Of a DNA stretch of 64,000 nt, positions 1-11,825 are shown one piece after another (the stretch's first letter is position 1; each line of letters starts with the position of its first letter). A model generated the notes under the pieces. The model saw nothing but the letters and a program-made list of their open reading frames with translations. It did not search any database and was not told the origin of the DNA. The DNA comes from Azadirachta indica (taxonomy: Eukaryota; Streptophyta; Magnoliopsida; Sapindales; Meliaceae), in contig CM040449.1 of the NCBI GenBank assembly GCA_022749755.1, forward strand, positions 12,620,363-12,684,362, given 5' to 3'. The position numbers and the translations under genes are program-made.

Positions 1-1450
1 CAAATTTTTAACATTTGTTTCTAAAACATCTTTCGTAGATTTGCAATTAACTCTTACTAAAAATTATTTATTGAATAAATCATCTTGAAATTTCATAATA
101 CAAAGAACAATTGATAAAATTTTTTTTCAATAGTTGAATAATTTTCCTAAGTATCATTCCATAAACTCGAATAAAATCTAACTATTGGTTCACTAGAAGA
201 ATCTCCTAATTTTTGTTTAAAAATGCCACTTTAACCTATGTCTGATGTATTGGTTTCTACTGTAAGACTTGCTAAAGGATTTGGAATAACTAGAAAAGGA
301 AGATCCTTTAGCTTTTGTTTAAAGATTTGGACTATTTTGGTATGTTCATTAGACCATGCAGGAGGATTTTTAGATAACCTATTATATAAGGGTTTGCATG
401 ATTGTCTAAAATTTAAGAAAAAATCAGCTACATAATTCAAAGATCCTAAAAATCTTTATAATTCAACACAATTTTTTATCTCATCTGGAAAATGTCATGC
501 AAATTATATGGTTCGACTAATGGGTTGAATAGTATTCCTATAAATCTCGTGACTAAGGAATTTAATTCTACTTTGGAATAACTTGAACTTAGTTGTTAAT
601 ACTGCAAGTCCATTATTTTTTATTATTTGTAAGAAAATTTCTAAGTGTCTAAAATGTTGATCTATTGATTGATAAAAAACTAACACGTCATCTATGTATA
701 CTATTGTGAAATGAGTATATAAGGTAAAAATGTCATTCATAATATTTTAGAATTCATTAGAGGCATTTTTTGAGTCCGAAAGGCATTACATTCTATTCAT
801 AATATCCAAATAGAGTAGTAAAGGCAGTTTTATACCTATCTTCCTCAGCTATTTGAACTTGCCAAAATCTTAATTTGATATTGAATTTAATAAATATGCA
901 TGCACTAAGAAGTCTATTGAGTAAATCTCACTTATTGGGTATTGGGTATCTAATTCATTGGAATACTTTGTTTAAAGGTTTATAATTAATTACTAACATA
1001 AGAACATCACATTCTATTTCCGAATTTTTATTGACATAAAATACACTACAATTCTAAGGTGACTTGGATTTCTTAATAAGTCTTTTGATTAAAAGATCAC
1101 TAATTTCTTTCTTACAGTATTCTAGAAGTTCATTATTGATTTAAATAGGTTGTGCTTTAATGGAAATATTTTTCTCACTAAAGTCCTTTTTATAGGGTAC
1201 GTGGAAAAATATGTGCTTTTCCTATTCCAAAAGGCATTGGGTAAATCAGAGGAGACATCTTTTACTAAAGTTGATTGATATTGTTGAATCCGTGATTGAA
1301 TAATAGGGGAATCTAACTATTTTGTTATTTTTCCATGCATAATTTTTTTTGTAAAAATTGCATATGCATGTGTTTGTGGGCAATAATGCAAATTTGACTT
1401 TGTATGAATTTTGTTGGAATAAGTGGATATCCTTTTGATTAATGGGAAAT
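1..1450 (-). pseudogene. Endogenous pararetrovirus pol fragment (reverse transcriptase to RNase H), decayed
   Basis: Read on the minus strand this is a reverse transcriptase followed by the start of an RNase H region, continuing off the left edge. The catalytic motif YIDD lies near 690, followed by a conserved histidine/leucine helix and an FLSHEI segment (FLGH-like) near 570. The connecting region (LNYVADF to KNPPAWSNEHTK-like) occupies 440-231, and the upstream RT fingers can be followed in pieces to about 1450. The spacing and wording resemble Caulimoviridae integrated copies (florendo/petuvirus type) more than Ty3 elements; a Ty3/gypsy relative is the alternative. The reading frame is broken by many stops and frameshifts, so no polyprotein can be made. 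A second copy in the opposite orientation lies at 3800-4445. Confidence 0.7.
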
Positions 1451-2073
1451 AAAATTCGAAAAGTAATTTACTTTCCTAAAACACATGTATAAATAATATG
1501 AGTATTTACAGAAAAAAGATATATTTGAGCAAGAAAAAGTGTTTCCAAAATAATATTTTATGTAATATTTTTTACTAAAATAATGGAATTTTTTAAATAA
1601 TAATTTTAATTGTAAATTTTTACTTTTGATAATTTATACCTAACATTATTATTGTAATAATGTAATTACATTATTATGATAAAATTTATAGCAAACTTTG
1701 TCCCATAATTATTTGTTGTTTTTTCAATTTAATAAATGAGTTGTCTCATTTAATTCTCCTTGTTGTACAAATATTCAAAATCTAAATCCAATGGAGTAAA
1801 TGATAATATATATATATGAGTACCGAGTAACAGTCCTTCAATTTTACACAATTTACAAATAGTTAGATTTAAATACTTTTAATAATTAAGATTAAAAATT
1901 TAATAATAAAACATAATTAATATATCAGTAAAGTTAAAAAATTATTAATTCTTCAAAATATTTGTGTGTAAAATTCATTAAATTGTTAAATTTTTACAAT
2001 TTAAAATATTATATTTTCATACAAATTATAAATATGGTACTCTATCATGAATGGATGAGATTTAAATCTTAAA
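1451..2073. other. A+T-rich intergenic sequence, nothing recognised
   Basis: Low-complexity A+T-rich DNA with a short (TA)n tract near 1809. No coding pattern, RNA gene or element end is visible between the pararetroviral fragment and the TIR element. Confidence 0.5.
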
Positions 2074-2083
2074 TTTTTTAAAA

Positions 2084-2792
2084 GGGAAAAGGACACAGAG
2101 ATCCTTAAGATTTGGTTTAATGGACACATAAATCCTAATAGTTTTAAAAATACCCATAGAAGTCCCAATTTATTTTAAAAAGACGATTATACCCTTATTA
2201 GAAATAGTTATTTTCAAACATTATTATTAAATCTTTAAAATTTGAGAAAATATAATATATTTATAAATAGTAAATATAAAATTTATTAATGTATTATAAA
2301 CTCATATATTTTATAAATAGTAAATTTTATTTTTATCATATTTTATATAATTTAACCATAGTATTGTATTATATTATAATAATTTTTTATTATATTATTT
2401 ATTTATGATTTATTTTATTTATTTTCTAATACTTAACTAATATTGAATTGTTAATATATTGTAAAATAAATAAATTTATATTTTAGTTATAATATGTTGA
2501 CAAATATTGTTTATACTATTTATAAAATATATAAATTTATAATGTGTTAACAAATATTATATAGTTAATATCCTATAAAACTATATTATGATTTATTTTA
2601 TTAATATATTTTTAATATATATATTAATATTTCGTCATATTTTAATAATTTAATAATAATTTTTTTTAAATAACTATTACTGATATAATTGTATTTTAAA
2701 AATAAATTGGGATTTTTGTGGATATTTTTTTAAACTATTAGAACTTATATGTCCATTAAGCCAAACCTTAAAAATCAACATGTCCTTTTCCC
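2084..2792. mobile_element. 709-bp TIR element (Mutator-type MITE) with flanking direct repeats
   Basis: The ends are long inverted repeats: the left arm begins GGGAAAAGGACA and the right arm ends TGTCCTTTTCCC. The match continues inward for about 150 bp or more with scattered mismatches. Both sides are flanked by the same 10 bases, TTTTTTAAAA (2074-2083 and 2793-2802), as expected for a target-site duplication, although the sequence is of low complexity. Long TIRs with a 9-10 bp duplication fit non-autonomous Mutator-like elements. The interior is A+T-rich and has no coding capacity, so movement would need a transposase in trans. Confidence 0.75.
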
Positions 2793-2802
2793 TTTTTTAA
2801 AA

Positions 2803-3795
2803 CTTAATTAATTTATAATATTTGAATTTCTATGTATAAGTGAATGGGAATTTTAAAACTTGCTATAAATTAATTTTATCATCTAACTAATGAAAGTTCT
2901 GATATACTTGAGATAACTATTGGGATAGATAGTAGTATTCTTTTTATTATCCACATGATAATTAGTACTATTAAACAAAGATCTAAAAATTTATCATAAA
3001 ATATGTATAATTATAAAAATTATAAAAAAAAATTCATCATACACTTGCATTATTATTTCGAATTCTTTTAGTAAATTTTAAAATTCTTAATATTAGTATA
3101 TTGTATCAGAAGTTGATTGACCAACAACCCAAATATTTACCTAAATTTAATGTGACCATGCACCCACACATTAAAACCCTATAATCTATATTCAAATGGA
3201 ATTTTAATTATATATTTGTGTGGAAGAAATTAAATTAACCTATATATATATATATAACTTTACTTTCAAATTACAGTAAAATTACTATAATATCAAACGA
3301 AATTAACTTTATTTATATAAGAAAGTCTTAAATAGTACTAGCATGCCACATTATTGTACATGTATTTAATCAATTTTAGTTGTTACATATTTACTAAGAA
3401 TGATAATTATGATAACAGAGAAATTTTAAAATAAACAATAAGCTTTTATTAGATTGTCCAATCTAAATTTGTCTTCATTTAAATTTATGGATGTATAAAA
3501 TTTATGCTGTATATACATATTTTATGAAATATAAATTCATACGTACTTGTTAATAGTATAACAATTAAATTCAAATTATAATAATTATTTTTTTAAAAAA
3601 ATTATGTTACAAATTTTCAAATTGTTAAAGCTTTTTTATTATATAATGAAAAGACTAGTGAACATTTGCTTATGATGTCTAAAAGAAATTATTTAGTGAA
3701 AGGATCACTAACAATGCAAACATTACATTTTATATTAATTACAAATATCAATATTATAAACTAAACATAAATTTATTAATAGTATAGTATTTTTT
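2803..3795. other. A+T-rich spacer between TIR element and second pararetroviral copy
   Basis: No gene, RNA or element end could be supported. A short (TA)n run lies at about 3241-3256. Confidence 0.45.
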
Positions 3796-3799
3796 ACAT

Positions 3800-4445
3800 C
3801 TATAGTATTGATATCTATAGGCAATTTTAAGATCTTCGAATAATGTAGCAGATTTTTTCCCAAATTTTACATAATTATGCAAACCCTTACACAATAGGTT
3901 ATCTAAAAATCTCTTACATGGTCTAATGAACATATCAAAATAGTCCAAACTCTTAACAAAAGATAAAGGTTTTTTCTTGTCTAGTTATTTCAGATCCTTT
4001 AGCAAATCTTATAGTAGAAACTGATGTATCAAACATAACTTATGGTAGCATTCTCAAAAAAAAAAAGTTAGAAGATTTTTCTAGTGAATAAATAGTTAGA
4101 TTTTATTCGAGTGTGGGGAATGATACTCAAAAGAATTATTAAGTTATTAAAAAAGAAATTTTATTAATTGTTTTTTATATTATAAAATTTCAAGACGATT
4201 TATTCAATAAACAATTTTTACTAAGAATTAATTACAAATTTGCAAAAGCCGTTTAGAAAAAAATATTAAAGATTTGGTTTCTAAACAAATTTTTGCAAGA
4301 TGGCAAGTAATTTTAGTAAATTTTGATTTTTCAATCGTTTATATAAAGGGAGAGAATAACTATCTTTCAAACTATATTACTAGAGAATTCCTTCAAGAAA
4401 AAATAGATATAAACAAAATTTACCCAAAATGTCCTCAGAGAAAAT
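3800..4445 (+). pseudogene. Second endogenous pararetrovirus fragment (RT end and RNase H), inverted relative to the first
   Basis: The plus strand here matches the complement of 1-440, by eye about 80% identical. It carries the same RT connection segment (NYVADFF near 3838) and runs further into the RNase H domain. There the phrases FQDDLFN (about 4190), SKQIFARWQ (about 4284) and YIKGEN (about 4341) are readable, followed by TREFLQ. These RNase H phrases are typical of endogenous Caulimoviridae. Several frameshifts and stop codons, including one in a run of A residues near 4058, abolish the frame. Inverted and rearranged fragments are usual for pararetroviral integrations, which lack an integrase. 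Expression of a functional protein is not possible from this copy. Confidence 0.7.
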
Positions 4446-6100
4446 TATGAAACACTCAAATTATGCAATGGCTACTCAAGCATTTAGCTAAAGTGCTAGA
4501 TTGACTAACTCAGGTATGACCTACTAATGTCCAACCATGCATAGCTATAGTGATTTTATTAATTTTTATTAAAAATTATTATTTATTAAGGATTTTTGTT
4601 ATAAATTTTAATCCTTGAACTTTTGTTTATTAGTATAAAAATTAAATAATTAAAAAATTAATTTTATATTTACATTAATATTCCGTAACTTATTCTGCAT
4701 ATGCAACAAGGTGCAGTACAAAAATTAATTGAACTTCCCAAACAAATCACAAATGCCAAATAAGGCTTAATACAAAATTAAATGATTTCCTAACTTAACC
4801 TTCTATACTAAATAAGGCTTGATACAAAATTAATTTTTCATTATATGTCAATTATTGTATTAATTTATAATATTACAAAAAATAAAAACTCACTTATTAT
4901 ATAAATTAAGTTTTTGGATTATATTTTCAAGTTTGAAAAATTATAAATACTTTTCAGCTTAATTTCACGTTTTTTTGTTATTTTTATTAATATCAATTTA
5001 CTTCTAAAAAAGTAATGTTACCATCCTTTGTCCAAATTATATGATGGTTTTTTTTTTTTAGGAATATTGTGATATACCTCCTACCTTTTGAAAAACATCA
5101 AATGTTGCCTAAATTTTTAAAGTGTACTAACTACCTCTACAAAAGAAAATTTCTGTGATGCTAAAATAAAGAATCCCATCATTAATAACTCATTTATATT
5201 AACCTTTAAGTTTGAAATTAAAAGTTAAACCATTCATTTTATATAATGGTAATTAACTTGCTCATCAAATAACATATTAAATTAACCTACTATTCAATTT
5301 AAAAGTTATTTTCCTTAATTTTTTTCATATATTAAAATTATTTTGTTTGAATTTATTTTTTAAAAATATATTTGAAATACAAATTCATATATTATAATAA
5401 AAATTTAATTTAAACAATGTGTTATGTATATTATGAATAATCTATTTAAAAAACATTCATTTAGAAATTATCAAAATGCATATTCTTTCTTTATTTTTCT
5501 CAAAAATTATTAATAATAAAAAAATTATTATAACTCAAAAATTAATAATAGAAAGTAAGACACACCTTATCTATTACTTATTATGATTGTACTTATGTGA
5601 ATTAATGGAAAACATATGTTATTTTGAAGATATAAACGTTATTGTAGTAGTTGAGAATGAATAATATAATAAAATAACCCTATAATTAATATTACATTAA
5701 TAGAAAAAGAAACGAGAATATCTTAAAACTGATAAATTGTTAGTTAAAAAGGCATACATATAATTGTACAAATATAAACAAGTAATTTTGAAAAGAATAA
5801 TTAAAAAAAAAGTAAAATGTAAATTAATCTACTTTTGTGAAATCGATGTTAATTGTAATGACCACAAAATCTAAGAAATCTTAATCACATGTATTGCAAA
5901 TTCAATTTGGCTTAATAAGAATACTATTATTAAATTGCTAACACTTATCATATGTAAAATGATATTTTATCTAATGTCATGCAACTAAAAAAAAGAAAGA
6001 GAAAAAATTATTTAGGACATATGTAAAATAAAATTATTAAATAATTAAAATAAAATTATTAAATAACTAAAATTAGAAACATTTATTAATGCCATAAATC
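4446..6100. other. A+T-rich intergenic region with a short duplicated segment
   Basis: No gene is recognised. Two copies of an AAATAAGGCTT(A/G)ATACAAAATTAA-like segment lie near 4757 and 4809. A possible element end (GATATACCTCCTACC) begins near 5070 but I found no inverted partner. A short local repeat of AAATAAAATTATTAAATAA lies near 6026-6066. Confidence 0.4.
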
Positions 6101-6101
6101 A

Positions 6102-6180
6102 CACATAATAATGTTTTGATCATATAATCAAGGTCAAAATATTACCTTGATTATGTAAATCAAATATCATTATTATGTGC
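6102..6180. repeat. 79-bp near-perfect hairpin
   Basis: The sequence from CACATAATAATG to CATTATTATGTG folds on itself. The arms of about 35 bp (centre: ATAATCAAGGT, loop CAAAATATT, ACCTTGATTAT) differ at only a few positions. It may be a very short MITE or a remnant of one. It lies directly upstream of the GC-richer start of the copia remnant. Confidence 0.6.
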
Positions 6181-6184
6181 AATA

Positions 6185-6795
6185 TATTTTGTGATTGTTG
6201 CCTTTTTTTTTTTTTTCCGCTTGTAAATATCCCCAGCTTTCACGACCACCTGCGCAATTTCGGATTGCTATCCATAGTTGCGCATATAACTAATGTGCCA
6301 CCATCTACAACAACATGCGCACTTCACGCGCCATCGTATTTCATTGCCTATTTCGCGCATCACCGACTCCACGGTGATTCTGGTTTTCTCATGCGCTACC
6401 CATCTTTACTGTAAAGACAGCCTCCTTGCCACCACCATTAGTCATTGATCCGGCCAAAATCTGGCGCATAGTGCTTCACCGCTGCCACCAATCAAATCAA
6501 AGCCTTAGTTGTCCTTCTTGTGGCTTTATTTCTCTCCATCTAGCTAGCATTTGTTCTGCCCGATAATACAACTAAACCTACTCTATGCCTCCTCGGTCCG
6601 ACCATTTTTTGGCTCTGGCGAAAGACTAGTCACCGCCTATCTAATTTCACTCAGTGAGGTCTGAGCATTCTGTCTATAGTCCTTATTGTCAGTTTCGGTT
6701 ATCGATATCCACCGCCACAAGCTAGATCCAAATTCTCTTTGTGTTTTTTTTATCTGGGCTAAAATCTGGCAAGTGAGTCTTCACCACCATCGCGA
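6185..6795. other. Locally GC-richer segment 5' of copia remnant, unassigned
   Basis: Base composition changes abruptly from A+T-rich spacer to a mixed sequence with repeated GCGCA, CACCGC and CACCACC words. Open frames here are short and not recognisable. It leads directly into the copia gag and may be its leader or a degenerate LTR, but I found no TGGTATCAGAGC primer-binding site and no matching LTR downstream. Confidence 0.35.
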
Positions 6796-6815
6796 ATTGT
6801 GCACATTACATTATG

Positions 6816-7560
6816 TCCTGGAGAAAATTGATCTCTCTCAGCCTATTCATGTCATCTTAGATGGACACAATTATGTCTTATAGGCTCAAGCTATGTGCAG
6901 TTTTCTCAAGGAACGATGACTCTAGTATTGATAAGCACTTTAGTAATCAACTGGATGAATGGGATAGCAAATATCATCAAATAATCACCTGGTTTCATAA
7001 CATTTCTAGCACCTCCATCCATCTCCAGTTTGGGCGATTCCAGACTGTTAAAGAGTTATAGGATTTTCTTGCGCATCGCTACACCATTACCACCTTAGCT
7101 CATCAATATCAAATTTTGTGGAGGCTCCATCAAATGCGTCAAGAACCTAGACAATCCATCTCTAACTTCCACTCTCAAATGCAATTCCTTTGGGACCTAT
7201 TCTCTTTCTCTAAACCCAAATGGACTAACCTGGATAATGCCGCTTAATTTGCAACTTATAGGTATCAACAACAATTGATGTTGTTTCTCATGGCACTATA
7301 TGATACCTTTGAGCCCACTCAAGCATCACTCCTTCATCAATAAACTCTACCCACCCTTGATGATGTTATAGACATGCTTCTCTTAAAAGAAACCCATCTC
7401 ACTCATCTACATACACCTCTTGTAGATGTTGCATTACTGACAACATTCACTCCTCAGACTTTCACTGCATAAAAATTGTTCTGCAATTACTATAAAGAGA
7501 CTGGATATATGTTACTCACTTGTCTCACACAGCAATGTCACAATTGTTGAAAGGTGAAGC
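6816..7560 (+). pseudogene. Ty1/copia gag, decayed (copia remnant 1)
   Basis: The translation reads like the N-terminal gag domain of plant copia elements: ILDGHNYVLWAQAMCSFLK (where TAG replaces the Trp codon at 6881), EWDSKYHQIITWF, FGRFQTVKELW(stop)DFL, LWRLHQMRQEP. A degenerate CCHC zinc knuckle (CNYYKETGY...C..CHNC) follows near 7480-7550. Several in-frame stops sit where relatives have Trp or Gln (TGG to TAG, CAA to TAA), for example at 6881 and 7059, consistent with decay of methylated cytosines. The protein would package element RNA if intact. It is joined downstream to integrase and reverse transcriptase of the same strand. Confidence 0.8.
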
Positions 7561-8240
7561 CTAAGCATTATGATCGATATTGTCTACGGAAGCAGACACT
7601 AACTCCAGGTACTTCAAAAAATCCTCCGCTCTTTGCTACTGTGGCTGATAACTGTTCTACCATGAGTTCACCTGTACAATCATCTTCCTCACCATCACTT
7701 ACAACTTAAAATCTAGAATCTCTTCTCCAATAAATTCAGGAAAAGTTTGGCAAGCTTTCCATTTTTGCCTCCTTTATAGCTTTAGGTACATCCTCTTTGT
7801 ATTTTGACTCTGCATGTTGTAATCAACTGCAGACTCCACAATCTTTTCTTCTAGGACCACTCATCCTAATTTACCAATTATTCAAACTACAAATGAGTCC
7901 TCTATGCAACCTAGTCACTTAAGGCATGTTTCTTTACCTAGTCTTTCATTATTTGATAAATTTCTTATGTATAAACTAACCTTGAATCTCTTATCTATTG
8001 ATCAACTTTGTGATCTTGGTCTTAATGTTCTATTCACTTCCTTTGGGTGCTAAGTGCAAGATTTGAAACAAGTTAGATACTTGGGATAGGCCATAAAATT
8101 GGAAGTTTGTTTAAGCTCATCAGCCTCTATTTTCTAGTCACCTATCAATCCACTTGTTAGTGCGTTACCTCTACCACTTCAACTCCATCCTTATATCTCT
8201 AGCACTCTTTATTAGAACATGTGTCACTTAATCGTCTTTG
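7561..8240 (+). pseudogene. Copia remnant 1: gag-pol linker and protease region, degenerate
   Basis: Between the zinc knuckle and the integrase the frame is heavily broken, but it retains a DSACCNQL-like phrase near 7807 at the place where plant copia proteases have DSGAxxH. The text from about 7925 to 8080 resembles the protease-to-integrase linker (LSIDQLCDLGLNV). No intact aspartic protease site can be claimed. Confidence 0.5.
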
Positions 8241-9060
8241 CTCACTAGTCTCTAATGGTGCCTTGGGTAGTGTATCATCAAACCGATTTAATTGTGTTTC
8301 CTGTCATTTAGCAAAGCAAACTACTCTATCTTTCAATAATAATACTTTTTCTTCTCAAGCTCCTTTTGATTTTATTTACTCTAATATTTAGGGACCTTCT
8401 CCTAATACTACTATAGGAGGTTCTAAATATTTTGTTATTTTTATTGATGACTATTCTCATTATACATAACTATATCTTATAAAACAGAGATTTGAGTTAT
8501 CTATCATTTATCACACCTTTGCTAACATGGTTAAAACACAATTTTCTTGTTCTATTAAAACTTTCCGAACTACCAATGCCTTGGAATACAGGGATTATGA
8601 GTTTTTACATATTCCTCAAACAAAGGGTACTATCTGTCATCATCTTGTCTCGATACATCTCAACAAAATGGTAAAGCTTAACGTAAACATCAACATATTC
8701 TAGAAACTATTCGTACTCTTCTTATCTTTGCATCATGTCCAGAATGTTTTTTGGGGGAAGTTGCACATATAGCTATCTATATCATCAATCACATTCTCCC
8801 TTTGATTACAAGAAATATCTCAACCTATGAAAGACTTTATGCGACACCACTTAATTACTGTCTCCTTAAAATTTTTGGATGTGCTTTTTTTTGTTCTTTT
8901 TCAAACTCATTAACATACTAAATTAGAACCCCGAGCATGATTATGTTATTTTCTAGGACAGGGGATAAAACATAAAGACTATATGTGTTGCGATCTTGTG
9001 TCTAACAGACTTGGTATCTCTCAACATATGGTATTTTAGGAGCACAAAATGTTTTCCTCT
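8241..9060 (+). pseudogene. Copia remnant 1: integrase
   Basis: Readable integrase phrases follow in order: LVSNGALGSVSSN, a zinc-binding C..CHLAKQ (about 8300), SQAPFDFIYSNI(stop)GPSP, KYFVIFIDDYSHYT (about 8430-8465) containing the Asp of the DDE core, and TFRTTNALEY near 8565 where the second catalytic Asp is expected (Asn here). In-frame stops are spread through it. Integrase would insert element cDNA. The copy is inactive. Confidence 0.75.
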
Positions 9061-9905
9061 CTTTCAAACTTTCGGATTAAGCTGTCCTTTAGCCTTGTCT
9101 TTACTAATAACTCCTTAGAACTATTTCCTGATACTTTTACTGCAAGTGTTTCCTTTGAGCAATCAACAGACATGTCCACTTCAATTTAGCCTACTCTTGA
9201 GCAACTGGTTTCGTCTATTGAATTTACACCTCTCTCCTCACATTACATTGAGTTTTTTTCTTTTGATTCCTTTCCTTCACTTTATCAATCTACTAAGGTA
9301 AGAGAACTTTCTATTAAACTTAGAAATTTTTATTGTTTCTCTACTACACTTACCTTATATGAGCTTTAATTCTATTTTGAGATTTGTTCTAAGCTTGTTT
9401 GGCAGCAAGCAATGGTAGAGGAATTGCATACCCTGGAAAAATCTCATATTTGGGATTTAGTTGATCTCCCCTTAGATGAAACTGTAATAGGGTGCAAGTG
9501 GGTCTATAAGATCAAAATCAAAGTTGATGGCTCTATTGAAAGATACAAGGCCCGACTTGTTGTTAAAGACTTCACTCAAAAATATGTCATTGATTATGAG
9601 AGAACTTGTGTGCCAATCGTTCGCATGACTTCTGTATAAAGCTTATTAGCAATTGCAGCCATATGTCAATGGACATTATTTCATATGGATGTCGAAAATA
9701 CCTTTCTTAATAGAGATCTTATTAAAGAAGTCTTTATGAAACCTCCTATTGGTTTTTCTCATCCTCCTCACAAGGTGTGCAAGCTTCATTATGCTTTATA
9801 TCGCTTTAAACAAGCTCTTCAAGGTTGGTTCGCTAAGTTTAATTTAACTATTCAAATTTTGGTTTTCAATCAAGCCCACATGACTCAGCTCTTTTTATGT
9901 TACAT
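9061..9905 (+). pseudogene. Copia remnant 1: reverse transcriptase, truncated
   Basis: From 9412 the translation is a clear copia RT: EELHTLEKSHIWDLVDLP, GCKWVYKIK, SIERYKARLVVKDFTQ, MDVENTFLNRDLIKEVFM (catalytic Asp of MDV at about 9688), YALYRFKQALQGWFAKF. A stop interrupts at 9637. After the segment corresponding to SPHDSALF (about 9877-9898) the similarity ends abruptly, before the YVDD motif, and the 260-bp tandem array begins. No RNase H or 3' LTR is found downstream, so the element lost its 3' half, probably by insertion or rearrangement at this point. Confidence 0.85.
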
Positions 9906-11825
9906 TTATATTCATTTTGTTCCATATACAACTACAATATTGTTATTTATTAATTTGCGGTCTTTTTCATTTATTTCGTTATAATTACATTTTTTATGTT
10001 GTCTTCATGAAATTGATATTTATTTTACTCTTTTATGTTGGCTTATTATTTTTTATTTTTAATTTTTAACTTTTACAAATTTTTATTTTACATATACTTT
10101 ATATGTTATAATTTAATTTTTTATGTAAAGAGTGCAAATTTTACATGTATTTATAAGGCTTATGTTACAATTACATTTCTTTTATTTTGTTTACAACTAT
10201 ACTATTGTCATTTGATAATTTGATGTCAATTTACATTTTTTATATTGAATTTATGAAATTGATGTTTATTTTTACTTTTTTACGTTAGAATTATATTCTA
10301 TCTTTAACTTTTATAAGTATTTTATTTTACATACATATTACATACTATAATTTAATGTTTTATGTGAATTTTAAAATTTTTATATGGATTTATAACTTTT
10401 ATGTCACAATTATATTTCTTTTATTTTGTTTACAACTATATTGTTATTATTTGATCATTTGATGTTAATTTACATTTATATCAATGTATCTACATTTTTA
10501 TATTAAATTTATGAAATTAATGTTTATTTTTACTTTTTTATGTTGCTATTTTTTTTTATTTTAACGTTTACAAGTATTATGTTTTACATTTAAGTTTTAC
10601 GTTCTAAATTTAATTTTTTATGTTAATATTATAATTTTTTTATGTATATTTATAAGTTTCATATTACAATGACAATTCTTTCGGTTTGTTTACAACTATG
10701 ATGTTGCCATTTGATAATTTGACATCAAAATTATATTTATCTTAGTATATTTACATTTTTAATGTTGAATTGATGAAATTGATGTTCATTTATACTCTTT
10801 TATGTTGGCTTATATTTTTTTATTTTTTTATTTTAACATTTACAAGTATTATGTTTTAAATACAAGTTTTATTCTAATTTAATTTTTCATATCCAGATTA
10901 CAATTTTTATGTAGATTTATAAATTTTACATTACAATTATTCTTTATTTTTTTATAACTATATTGTTGTCATTTGATAATTTGATGTTAATTTACATTTA
11001 TTTCAGTTCATTTATATTTTTTATATTATTTTTATGAAATTGAGGTTTATTTTTATTCTTTTATATTTTTTATATTATTTTTATGAAATTGAGGTTTATT
11101 TTTATTCTTTTATGTTTGTTTATTGTTTATTATTTTTTATTTTTAACTTTTACAAATATTTTGTTTTACATATAAATTATACGTTACAATTTAATGTTTA
11201 GGTGAAGTTTATAAACTTTATGTGAATTTATAACTTTTACGTCACAATTACAATTCTTATGTTTTGCATACAATTTTACTATTATCATTTGACAATTTGA
11301 TATTAATTTATATTTACCTCAGTGCATTTATATTTTCTTTGTTGAATTTATGAAATTGATGTTCCTTTCTACTCTTTTATGTTGATTTATAATTTTTTTG
11401 TAATTTTTATAAGTAATTTTATTTTACATATAAGTTAGACATTATAATTTAATTTTTTATGTAAAGAATATATGTATAATATTGATTTACAGCTTCTATG
11501 TTACATGTATAAATGTTTGTTTCGTTTATAACTATAATTTTATCATTTACTATTTTCATGTTAATTTATAGTTATCATATTTTATTTACATGTTTGATGT
11601 TTGATTTATAAAATTAATATTCATTAACTATTTAAATATTAAATTATAAATTTTACAAGATTTATGTTTTCTATGCATATTTATAATGTTGTTTTATTTT
11701 AAATATTGACATTACACGTGTAACGTTGATTTATAATTTTTATGTTCTATTTATATTATTTTATTTTATTTGCAATTATAATTATTGTCATTTACCAATT
11801 AGATGTTAATTGATAACTATAATGT
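9905..11825. repeat. A+T-rich tandem array, unit about 260 bp, seven to eight copies
   Basis: Two marker phrases recur in order. TTTATGAAATTGATGTTTAT-like sequence appears near 10006, 10248, 10507, 10770, 11032, 11083, 11348 and 11606. TTTACAACTAT(A)TTGTCATTTG-like sequence appears near 9925, 10190, 10430, 10690, 10960, 11265, 11525 and 11770. The spacing is about 240-265 bp, apart from an extra 50-bp local duplication at about 11030-11110. Copies are diverged. Long arrays like this are common in the non-coding ends of plant CACTA and Mutator-like elements. The adjacent Ulp1-type region (12.5-15.7 kb) suggests that the array belongs to that element rather than to the copia remnant. Confidence 0.8.

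Noticed and set aside
238..435. Plus-strand open frame of 65 codons
   Set aside because: It is antisense to the pararetroviral fragment at 231-440 minus.
231..740. Active retroviral or gypsy polymerase gene
   Set aside because: Stops and frameshifts interrupt the frame repeatedly, no LTR is seen, and the wording fits integrated pararetroviral debris.
3754..3948. Minus-strand open frame of 64 codons
   Set aside because: It is antisense to the plus-strand pararetroviral RT connection segment, which is recognisable on the other strand.
10035..10223. Open frame within the tandem array
   Set aside because: It encodes only Tyr/Phe/Leu-rich low-complexity text from A+T-rich repeats and is not maintained in other repeat units.
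9905..11825. CRISPR-like array
   Set aside because: The units are about 260 bp, diverged and contiguous, with no short identical repeats separated by unique spacers, in a plant genome.
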